A DNA stretch of 64,000 nucleotides from Geobacter sp. SVR (lineage in GTDB: Bacteria > Desulfobacterota > Desulfuromonadia > Geobacterales > Pseudopelobacteraceae). Both the position numbers and the translations under genes were made by a program. The DNA lies in contig NZ_AP024469.1 in assembly GCF_016865365.1 (NCBI RefSeq), forward strand, positions 2,076,501 through 2,140,500, in the 5' to 3' direction. Within the stretch, counting starts at the first letter, position 1, and each line of letters starts with the position of its first letter. This document shows, piece by piece, positions 44,207 to 52,444 of the stretch. The notes under the pieces are model-generated. The model ran no database searches. It was not told the origin of the DNA and saw nothing but the letters and a program-made list of their open reading frames with translations.

Positions 44207-44689
44207 GTGAAACCGTTGAGGACCCATAGCGGCGTTTCCCTGCTCGAACTGATCGTGACGATCACCATCGTGGGGATTCTCGCCGCCAGTGTGATGCCTC
44301 TGGTCAGGAACACGGCCATCAGGTCGAAAGAGGTCGAACTGCGCAGGAACCTCCGCGTCATCCGCATCGCCATCGACGACTACAAAAAGAGTTTCGACAA
44401 GATGCCCGACGGACCGCTGAAAACGGGCAGCGGCTATCCCAAGGATCTGCAGGAGCTTGTCGAAGGGCGCGATTTCGGGGACCCCAAGGTCGGCAAGGTC
44501 AAGTTCCTGCGCAGGAAGGTGCTCAATCCCCTGGATCCCAAGAGCGCCGACGACGAAAAATGGGGATGGGAGCTGCGCTCCTACAAGGACAAGCCCGATT
44601 CGACCAAATGGGGGGGCGAGGATGTCTTCGACGTCTATGCGCCGCAGGAAGGAACCGCTCTTGACGGCAGCAAATATAAGGAATGGTAA
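44207..44689 (+). CDS. Type II secretion pseudopilin (GspG/OxpG-like)
   Basis: A 160-residue pseudopilin. The leader ends THSG before VSLLELIVTITIVGILAASVMP, with Glu at +5 and the usual hydrophobic N-terminal helix; a short alpha/beta globular domain follows (YPKDLQELVEG, then LNPLDP). GTG 44207 has AAGGA five bases upstream; the frame could begin at TTG 44165 but the extra residues fit no leader. One of two Glu5-bearing pseudopilins here that resemble those of the Geobacter oxp system. Confidence 0.87.
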   Translation: MKPLRTHSGVSLLELIVTITIVGILAASVMPLVRNTAIRSKEVELRRNLRVIRIAIDDYKKSFDKMPDGPLKTGSGYPKDLQELVEGRDFGDPKVGKVKFLRRKVLNPLDPKSADDEKWGWELRSYKDKPDSTKWGGEDVFDVYAPQEGTALDGSKYKEW

Positions 44690-44692
44690 AAC

Positions 44693-45181
44693 GTGAACTT
44701 TCCTGATACAACATATTTCCGTTCCCCCCGTACCGTCCCGGCCCGGGGGCGCCGCGGCTTCACCCTGATCGAGCTGATGATCGTGGTTTCGATTATCGGC
44801 ATTCTTGCCGCGATCGCCATACCCAATTACCAGTGGGGCATCATCAAGGCCAGGGAGGCGGTGTTGCGGGAAACACTGTACAACCTCAGGAACATAATCG
44901 ATCAATTCTACGCCGACCAGGGCAAGTACCCCGATTCTCTGGATGACCTCAAACAGAAACAGTATCTGCGTGACATCCCCAAAGATCCCATGACCGGTAA
45001 TACCGAGTGGGAAATCGTGCCCCCCCCTGCGGGCAGTTCCCCGGCAACCGGCGGCACCAGTTCCGCCGGCGCTGCTGCAACCGGTGCGACCACCGGAGCC
45101 GACTTGGGAAATGTCTTTGACGTGAAAAGCCGTTCCGACAAGGTAAGCCCTACGACAAACACCCCTTATAAAGATTGGTAG
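44693..45181 (+). CDS. Type II secretion major pseudopilin (GspG-like)
   Basis: A 162-residue pseudopilin with a 22-residue leader ending GRRG before FTLIELMIVVSIIGILAAIAIPNY, the textbook prepilin motif with Glu +5. The globular part has the GspG-style DQGKYPDSLDDL and DPMTGNTEWE segments, then an Ala/Thr/Gly-rich insert and a conserved-looking end (TPYKDW) shared in style with the previous gene (KYKEW). GTG 44693 lies 3 bases after the preceding stop, so translation is coupled. Confidence 0.92.
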   Translation: MNFPDTTYFRSPRTVPARGRRGFTLIELMIVVSIIGILAAIAIPNYQWGIIKAREAVLRETLYNLRNIIDQFYADQGKYPDSLDDLKQKQYLRDIPKDPMTGNTEWEIVPPPAGSSPATGGTSSAGAAATGATTGADLGNVFDVKSRSDKVSPTTNTPYKDW

Positions 45182-45185
45182 AAGC

Positions 45186-45869
45186 ATGATCCAGTTGCAT
45201 AACGTATCCCTGTCCTATCAAAATGATGCCACCGCTCTGAACGGTATCAATCTGCGGATCGAGAAGGGAGAGTTCATCTTTCTGACAGGTCCCTCCGGTG
45301 CCGGCAAGACGACACTGCTGCGCCTGCTGTACGGTGCCCTCAAACCCACCAGCGGACAAGTGCTGATCGACGGACAGAACATCTCGCGCATGACCTCCTC
45401 TCAAATTCCTTTACTGCGCCGGTCGATCGGAATAGTATTTCAGGACTTCAAGCTGCTCCCGAACCGGACCGTTTTCGAGAATGTCGCGATCACCCTGGAG
45501 GTGCTGGGGTGGGGACGGGCCGATGTCGGGAAAAAGGTGATGCACATCCTCAAGCAGATGGGGATGGAGTCCAAGTACAACCTGATACCGCAGCGACTTT
45601 CCGGCGGCGAACAGCAGCGCGTTGCCCTGGCCCGTGCACTGGTGAACGATCCCAAGATACTTCTGGCGGACGAACCGACCGGTAATTTGGATGAGGCCAA
45701 CAAGAACCAGATTCTCGCCATTTTCAAAGATGCCAATGTACGGGGTACGACGGTCGTTGTTGCAACCCATGACCGCCGTCTGATCGAAGGCAGCCAGAAG
45801 CGTCTGGTGACACTCAGCAAGGGAGATATCGTTGAACAGGTGGAAAAAGAAGAACCCGGCCGTGAGTAA
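45186..45869 (+). CDS. ftsE: Cell division ATP-binding protein FtsE
   Basis: A 227-residue ABC ATPase of the FtsEX complex, which controls cell-wall hydrolases at the septum. Walker [10 protein letters not shown], signature [15 protein letters not shown], Walker [13 protein letters not shown] and the H-loop ATHDRRL are present. The start is five bases after the pseudopilin stop, so it may be read through from the secretion operon. It overlaps ftsX by 38 bases. Confidence 0.95.
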   Translation: MIQLHNVSLSYQNDATALNGINLRIEKGEFIFLTGPSGAGKTTLLRLLYGALKPTSGQVLIDGQNISRMTSSQIPLLRRSIGIVFQDFKLLPNRTVFENVAITLEVLGWGRADVGKKVMHILKQMGMESKYNLIPQRLSGGEQQRVALARALVNDPKILLADEPTGNLDEANKNQILAIFKDANVRGTTVVVATHDRRLIEGSQKRLVTLSKGDIVEQVEKEEPGRE

Positions 45870-46806
45870 CGTCAAAAAGAGGCCGGCCCTTTCCGGAGAA
45901 GGAGTGGGGGGGCGCTTCGGCTACTTTGTCCGCCGGGCGCTGGTCAATATCCGGCAGAACATGTTCGTCAATGTGGTCACCATCGGCACCATAACCCTTG
46001 CGCTCCTGATCGTATCGCTGTTTCTGCTCGTATTCGTCAACCTGGAGAACGTTACCGATGCCTGGAGCGAGCGGGTGCAGGTAACGGCCTATTTCGAGAA
46101 GGAGCTGTCCGCTCAGGAACAGACGGCCATGCGTGCCACTATCATGGCAATTCCGGGTGTCTCCAAGGTGACCTTCGTTTCCCGGGATGAGGCGCTCAAG
46201 CGGTTCAGGGACAGGCTGCGCGGACAGCAGACCCTGCTGGAGGGGGTAAGGCCCGAAATACTGCCGGCCTCCTTCGAGATCGCACTGAAGCGTTCCAGCC
46301 GCGATACCTCCGGCATCGAGGCTTTTGTGGCCAATCTCAAGCGTGTGCCCGGCATCGGTGAGGTGCAGTACGGCGAGGAGTGGGTCAGGCGTTTCAACAC
46401 CTTTCTCAATTTCCTGCGCCTGCTCGGGGCGCTTTTGGGATCGTTCCTGCTGATTGCTGTTGTCTTCATTATTTCAAATACCATCAAATTGACCATTTAT
46501 GCCCGTCGCGACGAGCTGGAGGTGATGTCGCTGGTGGGGGGCACCCGCTTTTTCATCAAGGCTCCCTTCCTGATCGAGGGGATCCTGCAGGGGGGAGCCG
46601 GTGCACTGGTGGCCATGGCACTGCTGTTCGGCCTGTATGAGGGTTTCCTGCACAACGCCGGCAGCTTCATGGCCTTCAACCCGTCAGCGGCCGGCCTGTC
46701 GTTTCTGCCGCTGGAGTATGTCGGGGGACTGGTGCTGGCCGGCATACTGCTCGGTTTCGCCGGCAGCCTGACATCGCTCAACCGCTTCATGACCAACCGG
46801 CAATGA
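45832..46806 (+). CDS. ftsX: Cell division protein FtsX
   Basis: A 324-residue inner-membrane permease-like partner of FtsE with the four-TM FtsX topology: TM1 at about 50-70 ([21 protein letters not shown]), a periplasmic loop (~80-195) that contacts EnvC-type activators, and three C-terminal helices. The start is TTG 45832, supported by AAGGGAG six bases upstream inside ftsE. A GTG at 45862 is a weaker alternative. It overlaps the downstream gene by four bases. Confidence 0.94.
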   Translation: MNRWKKKNPAVSNVKKRPALSGEGVGGRFGYFVRRALVNIRQNMFVNVVTIGTITLALLIVSLFLLVFVNLENVTDAWSERVQVTAYFEKELSAQEQTAMRATIMAIPGVSKVTFVSRDEALKRFRDRLRGQQTLLEGVRPEILPASFEIALKRSSRDTSGIEAFVANLKRVPGIGEVQYGEEWVRRFNTFLNFLRLLGALLGSFLLIAVVFIISNTIKLTIYARRDELEVMSLVGGTRFFIKAPFLIEGILQGGAGALVAMALLFGLYEGFLHNAGSFMAFNPSAAGLSFLPLEYVGGLVLAGILLGFAGSLTSLNRFMTNRQ

Positions 46807-47984
46807 AACGATTGCTGTGCATAGTTCTGCTGCTCGGTTTCGTGTCCGGCGCCCGGGGAGAAAATCCCAAGGAGGCATTGAAAGGGGTCAAACAGGAAAT
46901 CGACGCTAAAAAGCAGCTGATTACCAAGACCCGCAAGGTTGAAGCGGTCATTTCCACCGAATTGTCGGAGATCCGCCACAGCCTTGATCAGAAGGTGGCC
47001 GACCTCGGAAAACTGAACCGTGATCTGCAGCAGGTGGAATCGACTCTGGATCGGACCGGCCAGGATATTGCCAGGGTCACGGCAGAGGCCAGTCAGAAGA
47101 AGCAGGAGATCGAACGCAGGCTGGTATCGCTCTACAAGGCAGGCGAGTTGGGTGCACTGCGGATGTTTTTTTCAGCCGAATCGTTTCCCCAGATGGTTGA
47201 GAACATGCGCTATATGAATTCGATTCTTGAACATGACAAAAAGATTTTTTCGGATTACAATGGCAAGATTGATGAGTTACGGCGCCTGAAGAGTAATCTT
47301 GAGCGTGATGCCGCCAAAAAGGCGCACATCAAGGACGGCATCGCCTCCAAAAAACGGGAGATAGAGCAAGAGAAGAGCAGGAAGGCCGCCTATCTGCAGA
47401 AGGTCCGCCAGGATCGCGCCGGGTACGAAAAGTCGCTCAAGGAGCTGCAAGCCAATGCTTCCCGCCTCCAGGCCATGCTAAACCGCCTCGAGGCGCTCAG
47501 CCGCCGGAAGCTCGCGCCACGCCAGGAAAAGCCCGGCACCAAGTCCAAGCCGCTGCCCGAGCTGCCCCCCGTTCCGGACCGGGGCTTCGCATCCCAGAAA
47601 GGGCGCATGTCCCTGCCGGTCAGGGGAGAGGTCGTGGAAACCTACGGCAAGCACAAACATCCGGAATTCAACTCCTACACCTTCAGCAAGGGGTTGTCCA
47701 TTGCAGCCGGCATGGGAAGCGATATCAGGTCCATTTATGACGGCAACGTCATTTTTGCTGATTATTTCAAAGGTTACGGTAATATGGTCATCGTGGATCA
47801 TGGAGGCGGATATTTCAGTCTCTACGCGCATGCCGGAAAAATTCTGAAGAAGATCGGGGCTGATGTGGCCAAAAACGAAGCGGTTGCCACGGTAGGAGAT
47901 ACCGATTCCACCCGCGGACCGCTGCTTTACTTCGAAATCAGGCATCAGGGCAAACCGGTGGATCCGGCGGGCTGGGTCAGGTAA
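46803..47984 (+). CDS. envC: EnvC-like murein hydrolase activator (coiled coil plus degenerate LytM domain)
   Basis: A 393-residue periplasmic protein. The signal peptide is LLCIVLLLGFVSGARG. Long coiled coils (about 25-110 and 150-225) surround the FtsX-binding hairpin region, and the C-terminal LytM/M23 domain spans about 265-393. The metal-binding residues are lost: FSKGLSI replaces HxGxD and RGPLLYFEIR replaces PHLHFE. It should therefore not cleave peptidoglycan but activate amidases, as E. coli EnvC does. Its position after ftsEX supports this. Confidence 0.93.
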   Translation: MKRLLCIVLLLGFVSGARGENPKEALKGVKQEIDAKKQLITKTRKVEAVISTELSEIRHSLDQKVADLGKLNRDLQQVESTLDRTGQDIARVTAEASQKKQEIERRLVSLYKAGELGALRMFFSAESFPQMVENMRYMNSILEHDKKIFSDYNGKIDELRRLKSNLERDAAKKAHIKDGIASKKREIEQEKSRKAAYLQKVRQDRAGYEKSLKELQANASRLQAMLNRLEALSRRKLAPRQEKPGTKSKPLPELPPVPDRGFASQKGRMSLPVRGEVVETYGKHKHPEFNSYTFSKGLSIAAGMGSDIRSIYDGNVIFADYFKGYGNMVIVDHGGGYFSLYAHAGKILKKIGADVAKNEAVATVGDTDSTRGPLLYFEIRHQGKPVDPAGWVR

Positions 47985-47990
47985 GAAGCG

Positions 47991-48100
47991 GGTTGAGACG
48001 GAAGAGAAGACAGATAGAGGAAAAAATACAAAAGCAGGTAGAGGCGGAGACAGGGGTAAGGAGAAAAGGGAGTTACTCTATCTCAATCTCTTTCTCAACC
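47991..48100. repeat. Degenerate intergenic inverted repeat (GGTTGAGA / TCTCAACC)
   Basis: Outer arms GGTTGAGA (47991-47998) and TCTCAACC (48093-48100) are perfect. The inner purine-rich left half (GAAGAGAAGACAGATAGAG) faces a pyrimidine-rich right half (CTCTATCTCAATCTCTTTC). It has no T-tract and sits between envC and the protease gene, which are read in the same direction. Confidence 0.6.
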
Positions 48101-48122
48101 TATAAATAAACGGGAGGCGGAG

Positions 48123-49487
48123 ATGTTCCCATCAGGCAGTAAAAAGAAACGTATTCTGGCAGGGTTGGTCATAACCATGGCCACATTGGTGATCTTCATC
48201 GGCATCAGCTCGCAACGCCGCTGTGCCGCGGAGGGGAAAGGGAGCGATTACGAAACGATCGAGCTCTTCACCGATGTGATGGCGATCATCAAGAAAAGTT
48301 ATGTGGAGGAGGTCGATACCAAGAAGCTGGTCTACGGTGCCATTAACGGCATGCTGGCCTCTCTGGATCCCCATAGCTCGTTCATGCCTCCCGATACCTA
48401 CAAGGAGATGAAGATCGATACCAAGGGCACCTTCGGCGGCCTGGGCATCGAGATTACGATCAAGGACGGCATTCTGACCGTCATCTCCCCGATCGAGGAT
48501 ACCCCCGCCTTCAAGGCCGGCATCAAATCAGGCGATCAAATCCTCAAGATAGATGAACGCTTTACCAAAGACCTGAACATCAATGATGCGGTCAAGCGCA
48601 TGCGAGGGCTGAAGGGCACCAAGGTCACCCTGACCATTATGCGGGAAGGGTTCGACAAGCCGATGGAATTTCCCCTTATCCGCGACGTGATCCAGGTCAA
48701 AAGCGTTCGTTCGCGCATGCTGGACAGCGGTTACGGCTATGTGCGCATCGCCCAGTTCCAGGAAAAGACCGACGAAGACCTGACCAAGGCGCTCAAAACG
48801 CTGCAGGATGAGAACAAAGGGGCTCTCTCCGGGCTGGTGCTTGACCTGCGCAACGATCCCGGCGGGCTCTTGGATCAGGCGGTCAAGGTGGCGGATCATT
48901 TCATAGAGGATGGTCTGATCGTCTACACCGAAGGGCGCGAGAAGGACTCGAAGATGCAGTTTTCGGCCCGCAAGACCGGCAAGGAACCCAACTATCCCAT
49001 CGTTGTGCTGATCAACGGCGGCAGCGCCAGCGCCTCCGAGATCGTGGCCGGCGCCCTGCAGGACCACAAGCGCGCCATCGTGATGGGGACCCAGAGTTTC
49101 GGCAAGGGCTCGGTGCAGACCATCATCCCGCTGTCGGACGAATCGGGTTTGCGCCTGACCACGGCTCGTTACTACACCCCTAACGGCCGGTCGATTCAGG
49201 CCAAGGGCATCACCCCTGACATAGTCGTCCAGCGCCTGGAGCTTCCCAAAGAGTCGGACAAGAAGGAAGGGCTGCACCTGCGCGAGAAGGACCTGGAAAA
49301 TCACTTCGAGGTCGAGGATAAGGACTCCAAGAAAGACGAGAAAAAGGAAGAGAAGAAAGAAGAAAAGAAAGAAAGCACGCTGTCCACCAAGCCTGATGAC
49401 AACCTGAAGAACGATTACCAGGTCATGCGGGCGCTTGATCTGCTCAAGGGCTGGGAGATCATGAAGAAGATGGGCAGCACCAAGTAA
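48123..49487 (+). CDS. ctpA: Carboxy-terminal processing protease CtpA (S41)
   Basis: A 454-residue periplasmic protease with an N-terminal signal/anchor (ILAGLVITMATLVIFIGIS), a PDZ domain (about 95-170; FGGLGIEI, then AFKAGIKSGDQILKID) and the S41 catalytic core. S303 (GGSASASE) and K328 (SFGKG) are spaced 25 residues apart, with Q332, exactly as in Prc. A highly charged Lys/Glu tract (about 397-420) precedes a C-terminal helix. Family members degrade murein hydrolases or process envelope proteins, which fits its place after envC. Confidence 0.95.
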   Translation: MFPSGSKKKRILAGLVITMATLVIFIGISSQRRCAAEGKGSDYETIELFTDVMAIIKKSYVEEVDTKKLVYGAINGMLASLDPHSSFMPPDTYKEMKIDTKGTFGGLGIEITIKDGILTVISPIEDTPAFKAGIKSGDQILKIDERFTKDLNINDAVKRMRGLKGTKVTLTIMREGFDKPMEFPLIRDVIQVKSVRSRMLDSGYGYVRIAQFQEKTDEDLTKALKTLQDENKGALSGLVLDLRNDPGGLLDQAVKVADHFIEDGLIVYTEGREKDSKMQFSARKTGKEPNYPIVVLINGGSASASEIVAGALQDHKRAIVMGTQSFGKGSVQTIIPLSDESGLRLTTARYYTPNGRSIQAKGITPDIVVQRLELPKESDKKEGLHLREKDLENHFEVEDKDSKKDEKKEEKKEEKKESTLSTKPDDNLKNDYQVMRALDLLKGWEIMKKMGSTK

Positions 49488-49503
49488 CCGAACGTTCCTT
49501 CCT

Positions 49504-50469
49504 ATGGCAAAATCCGGAATCAATCGCTACAAACAGAAGCCGGGCGGCGGCAGGTACGCCGCCCTGGCTATTCTGGCGCTCATCATCCTCACTGTCGGCG
49601 GCTACCTGATTGTCCATCGCTCCAGCCGCCCGGCTCAAACCGTTACACCGGCTGCGCCCGTTGCGCCGCCAGTGCAGCAGTCTCCGGTCGTACCGAACAC
49701 CCCACCCCCAGCCACGGACGACTCAATATCCCCGACAGTGCCGTCCCCACCAGCCGTGACCGTCGTGCCACCGGTGATCACTCCCCGGGAAAAGCCCTCC
49801 CCGGGCACCGGCCTGCTGGCCGTCATCATCGACGATATGGGCACAAACCTGCAGGAAGCCAGGGCCCTGGCCGACATCGGCGTCCCGATTACCTTCTCGA
49901 TCATTCCGGGGCTGCACAGCTACCGCGAGGTGGCTGCATTTGCCGCCGCTGGCAGGATCGAAACCATGATTCACATTCCCATGCAGCCCAAAGGATGGCC
50001 GCAGCGGCGCCTTGAATCCAACGGCCTGCTGGTTTCCATGGCAGACGCCGATATCTCGGCACATGTGGAAGGGTTTATCAAAGATATCCCCGGTGCAGCC
50101 GGAGCCAACAACCATATGGGCTCGGAGTTCACCGAACACGAGGATAAGATGCGGCCGGTGCTGGAGGCGCTGGGAAGGAAAGGGCTCTTCTTCATCGACA
50201 GCATGACCTCCGCGAACACGGTGGGAGCGAGAATGGCGCACGACATGGCGATCAAGACGGCGCGCCGGCATGTATTCCTGGATAACGAACAGAATGACGC
50301 CTACATCCGAGGACAGCTCAAGCAGGCAGTGGCGCTGGCCAAAAAGAAGGGCGCCGCCATTGCCATCTGCCATCCCCATCCGGCCACGATCAGAACGCTT
50401 GCCGCAGTGCTGCCCGACCTCGAACGGCAAGGCATTACCCTGGTAGCGGCCTCCCGCCTTGTAAAATAA
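49504..50469 (+). CDS. Divergent polysaccharide deacetylase family protein (YibQ/DUF610)
   Basis: A 321-residue protein. An N-terminal TM helix (ALAILALIILTVGGYLIV) precedes a Pro/Val-rich periplasmic spacer (~40-98) and the divergent NodB-like barrel, with LLAVIIDDMGTN, HIPMQPKGWPQRRLESNGLL and NNHMGSEFTEHEDKM as family hallmarks. It is encoded downstream of envC and ctpA in many Gram-negatives, suggesting a peptidoglycan-related role, though its substrate is not established. It ends the operon at a terminator. Confidence 0.9.
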   Translation: MAKSGINRYKQKPGGGRYAALAILALIILTVGGYLIVHRSSRPAQTVTPAAPVAPPVQQSPVVPNTPPPATDDSISPTVPSPPAVTVVPPVITPREKPSPGTGLLAVIIDDMGTNLQEARALADIGVPITFSIIPGLHSYREVAAFAAAGRIETMIHIPMQPKGWPQRRLESNGLLVSMADADISAHVEGFIKDIPGAAGANNHMGSEFTEHEDKMRPVLEALGRKGLFFIDSMTSANTVGARMAHDMAIKTARRHVFLDNEQNDAYIRGQLKQAVALAKKKGAAIAICHPHPATIRTLAAVLPDLERQGITLVAASRLVK

Positions 50470-50490
50470 CCACAGGATCCGGAAAACAAA

Positions 50491-50515
50491 AAACCCGCCA
50501 GCGCGGGTTTTTTAG
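50491..50515 (+). terminator. Rho-independent terminator of the ftsEX-envC-ctpA-yibQ operon
   Basis: AAACCCGC / GCGGGTTT (8-bp stem, 50491-50498 and 50503-50510) with a 4-base loop and a T-run. Confidence 0.9.
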
Positions 50516-50612
50516 TATGGATTTTTACTTTTTACTGCCTCCCCTTGTTTCAGGGAAGGGGCTGAGGAATGGTTGTTTGCGGTTTCCGGCTGAGATTTCC
50601 CTCACGTATTTT

Positions 50613-50671
50613 CTCCCCTCATCCTATCCTTCTTCCGCAGGAGAGGGTGGTCAAAGGCCGGGTGAGGGGAG
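50613..50671. repeat. Dispersed hairpin repeat, copy B
   Basis: CTCCCCTCA (50613-50621) pairs with TGAGGGGAG (50663-50671). Bases 50640-50668 are the reverse complement of the 29-bp word at 26580-26608 with a single difference. It lies between the terminator and the convergent ParA-like gene. Confidence 0.75.
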
Positions 50672-50684
50672 GGCCAGGGGGAAG

Positions 50685-52082
50685 TCAAACAGCGGCCAGG
50701 CTCTCTCCGATCATGGCATGCAGTTTCTGCACAGTCCGGTAGCGCTCTTCATGCAGGACCTTTTCCGGGCTGGCCGGGTCAACCGGGTGCACAGCCAGCC
50801 AGCTCCCCTCGCGCAACCTCCCTTCGAAGCCCGCCAGCGATTCGTTCAACAGCAGATAGAGACGGTCGTGCAAGCCATCCAGTGTGCCCTCGGCAAATCC
50901 GGTCATCGGCACCTGCTTGCGGAAGGCCAATTCTCCGGCCAGGTCGAACTGCCGGAAATCCAGCGTGTACGCGTTGTCGATTTCCCGTGGCAAAAACAGC
51001 GTAACCGATTTTCCGGCCTTGTCGGCGATCACCGCCCTGGCGGCGTTGTGCGCCTGCGAATCATTGTACAGTCCGTAGAGCGTGCCGCACAGCATGTCGG
51101 CGAAGCAGTCGCCGTGCAGGAACCCGCGCATGGCGCGGTCCGAGGTCTCGTAGTAGAACTCGCGCTCTTCAGGGCGCTCGGCCAGCGGCACGCCGCAGAT
51201 CAGGCAGTGTTCCGTCAGTCCTTCCAGGCGGGCCAGGTAGGCTTCCTTCTTCTGGCCCTCCTTTTCGGCCAGCCACTGTGCATACAGACAGGAGCGGGAT
51301 TCAGGAGTTGCGTCGTAGGAGCGCAGGATGTCGCGGGTGATGTCGGCGTACTGGCCATGCACCTCGGTGCCGCGGGCATGGGTCAAGATCGGGTAGATCC
51401 TGCCGTCCGGGTTGGTGTTGAGGCTTTCCACCTTGGGGCTCTTGGAGATGAAGGTATCTACGCAGCGGTAGCCCCGGTTGGCGGCAAAGGCCCGCAACAG
51501 GGTCTTCTGGTCCCGGAAGACCCCCTCGAACTTGATGCGCTCGTCTATCAGACAGGGGATCAGGGCCAGGGACTTCTTGTCCATGCCGCGCTTGTCAAAG
51601 AGGGCAAAGATGTTTTTGCAGTTCTCCAGGCTGGGCATGTCCTTGACCGGTATCAGCACCCGGTCCGCTGCATAGAGCGCGTTCTGGGTCAGGATGTTCA
51701 GGTCGGGCCGCGTGTCGATGATCAGGATCCCCGTCAGTCCGGACTGCGCCAGCAGGCGCGACAGGGTCATGGGGCCCCGGAAGCGTTCGTGGATGTCTGC
51801 CAGTTCGGTGGAGGAGGGTATGTACCCGACGCCGTACTGCCCCAGATGAACCAGCTCATCGGCCTTTTTCCCCATCAGCAGCTCATGTACCGTTCCACGG
51901 GGTTTGTGGCCTCTCATCTCGAACATGCGGTCAATGGAGAAATGATTGTCAAAGGAGAGGATGGTCACGGCCAAGTCTTCGCGCATGGCCTTGAGATAAA
52001 TGGCCAGGTTGGTGGCCAGGGTGGTCTTGCCGACCCCCCCCTTTTCGGACGAGATCGTGACGATGTAAGGATACTGCTGCAT
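50685..52082 (-). CDS. ParA/MinD-like ATPase with Cys-rich C-terminal extension
   Basis: A 465-residue protein. Residues 1-255 are a ParA-type ATPase: deviant Walker A SSEKGGVGKTT (signature K14, catalytic K19), switch-like LSFDNHFSID, and Walker B TGILIIDTRPD. The C-terminal ~200 residues are not part of known ParA proteins and contain CLICG (C293, C296) with H-x2-C (FLHGDC, about 325-328), a probable zinc site. No parB or partition site is nearby, so it is more likely an orphan positioning ATPase than a chromosome partition protein. The start is the ATG at 52082. Confidence 0.85.
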   Translation of the reverse strand: MQQYPYIVTISSEKGGVGKTTLATNLAIYLKAMREDLAVTILSFDNHFSIDRMFEMRGHKPRGTVHELLMGKKADELVHLGQYGVGYIPSSTELADIHERFRGPMTLSRLLAQSGLTGILIIDTRPDLNILTQNALYAADRVLIPVKDMPSLENCKNIFALFDKRGMDKKSLALIPCLIDERIKFEGVFRDQKTLLRAFAANRGYRCVDTFISKSPKVESLNTNPDGRIYPILTHARGTEVHGQYADITRDILRSYDATPESRSCLYAQWLAEKEGQKKEAYLARLEGLTEHCLICGVPLAERPEEREFYYETSDRAMRGFLHGDCFADMLCGTLYGLYNDSQAHNAARAVIADKAGKSVTLFLPREIDNAYTLDFRQFDLAGELAFRKQVPMTGFAEGTLDGLHDRLYLLLNESLAGFEGRLREGSWLAVHPVDPASPEKVLHEERYRTVQKLHAMIGESLAAV

Positions 52083-52343
52083 GCCGTATGTTTGCCGCCC
52101 TTGTTGGATTCCGGCCGCGGGGCCGTTGGTCGCTCATAGTAGTCAATTTGCCGGGGAGGGTCAACCCGTTTGACGCCATTGGCAGAGCCCACGGACGGAT
52201 GATGCATTTACGGCGCTTGTTGCCTCCGCAGCTACCAGTCATGTGCAACATCCGCAGTGCTCTGACCACGAACCTGGATACAGTCGTACCGCCAAGCGCC
52301 TTGTGCTATCCGTACGGACAGGCGTAGCCTCTCCAGAAGAAGC
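52083..52343. other. Divergent intergenic region between ParA-like and HD-GYP genes
   Basis: No gene with good support. It must carry the promoter of the ParA-like gene, which I could not place. The 3' part holds the promoter of the HD-GYP gene (separate entry). Confidence 0.35.
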
Positions 52344-52373
52344 TTGATGAATAAGGATTAAAACAGTTATAAT
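52344..52373 (+). promoter_or_regulatory. Sigma-70 promoter of HD-GYP gene
   Basis: -35 TTGATG (52344-52349), an 18-base spacer and a perfect -10 TATAAT (52368-52373); start about 52380. The leader contains a GAATCTGG / CCGGATTC hairpin (about 52385-52409). Confidence 0.75.
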
Positions 52374-52444
52374 AGAGAAATTTTGAATCTGGTTAATCCG
52401 CCCGGATTCAGAACAGTAAACCTCATTGCTCCCCGGAGAACCCA

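Noticed and set aside
50517-52139. 540-codon open frame on the plus strand
   Set aside because: Antisense to the ParA-like ATPase, which has intact Walker motifs.
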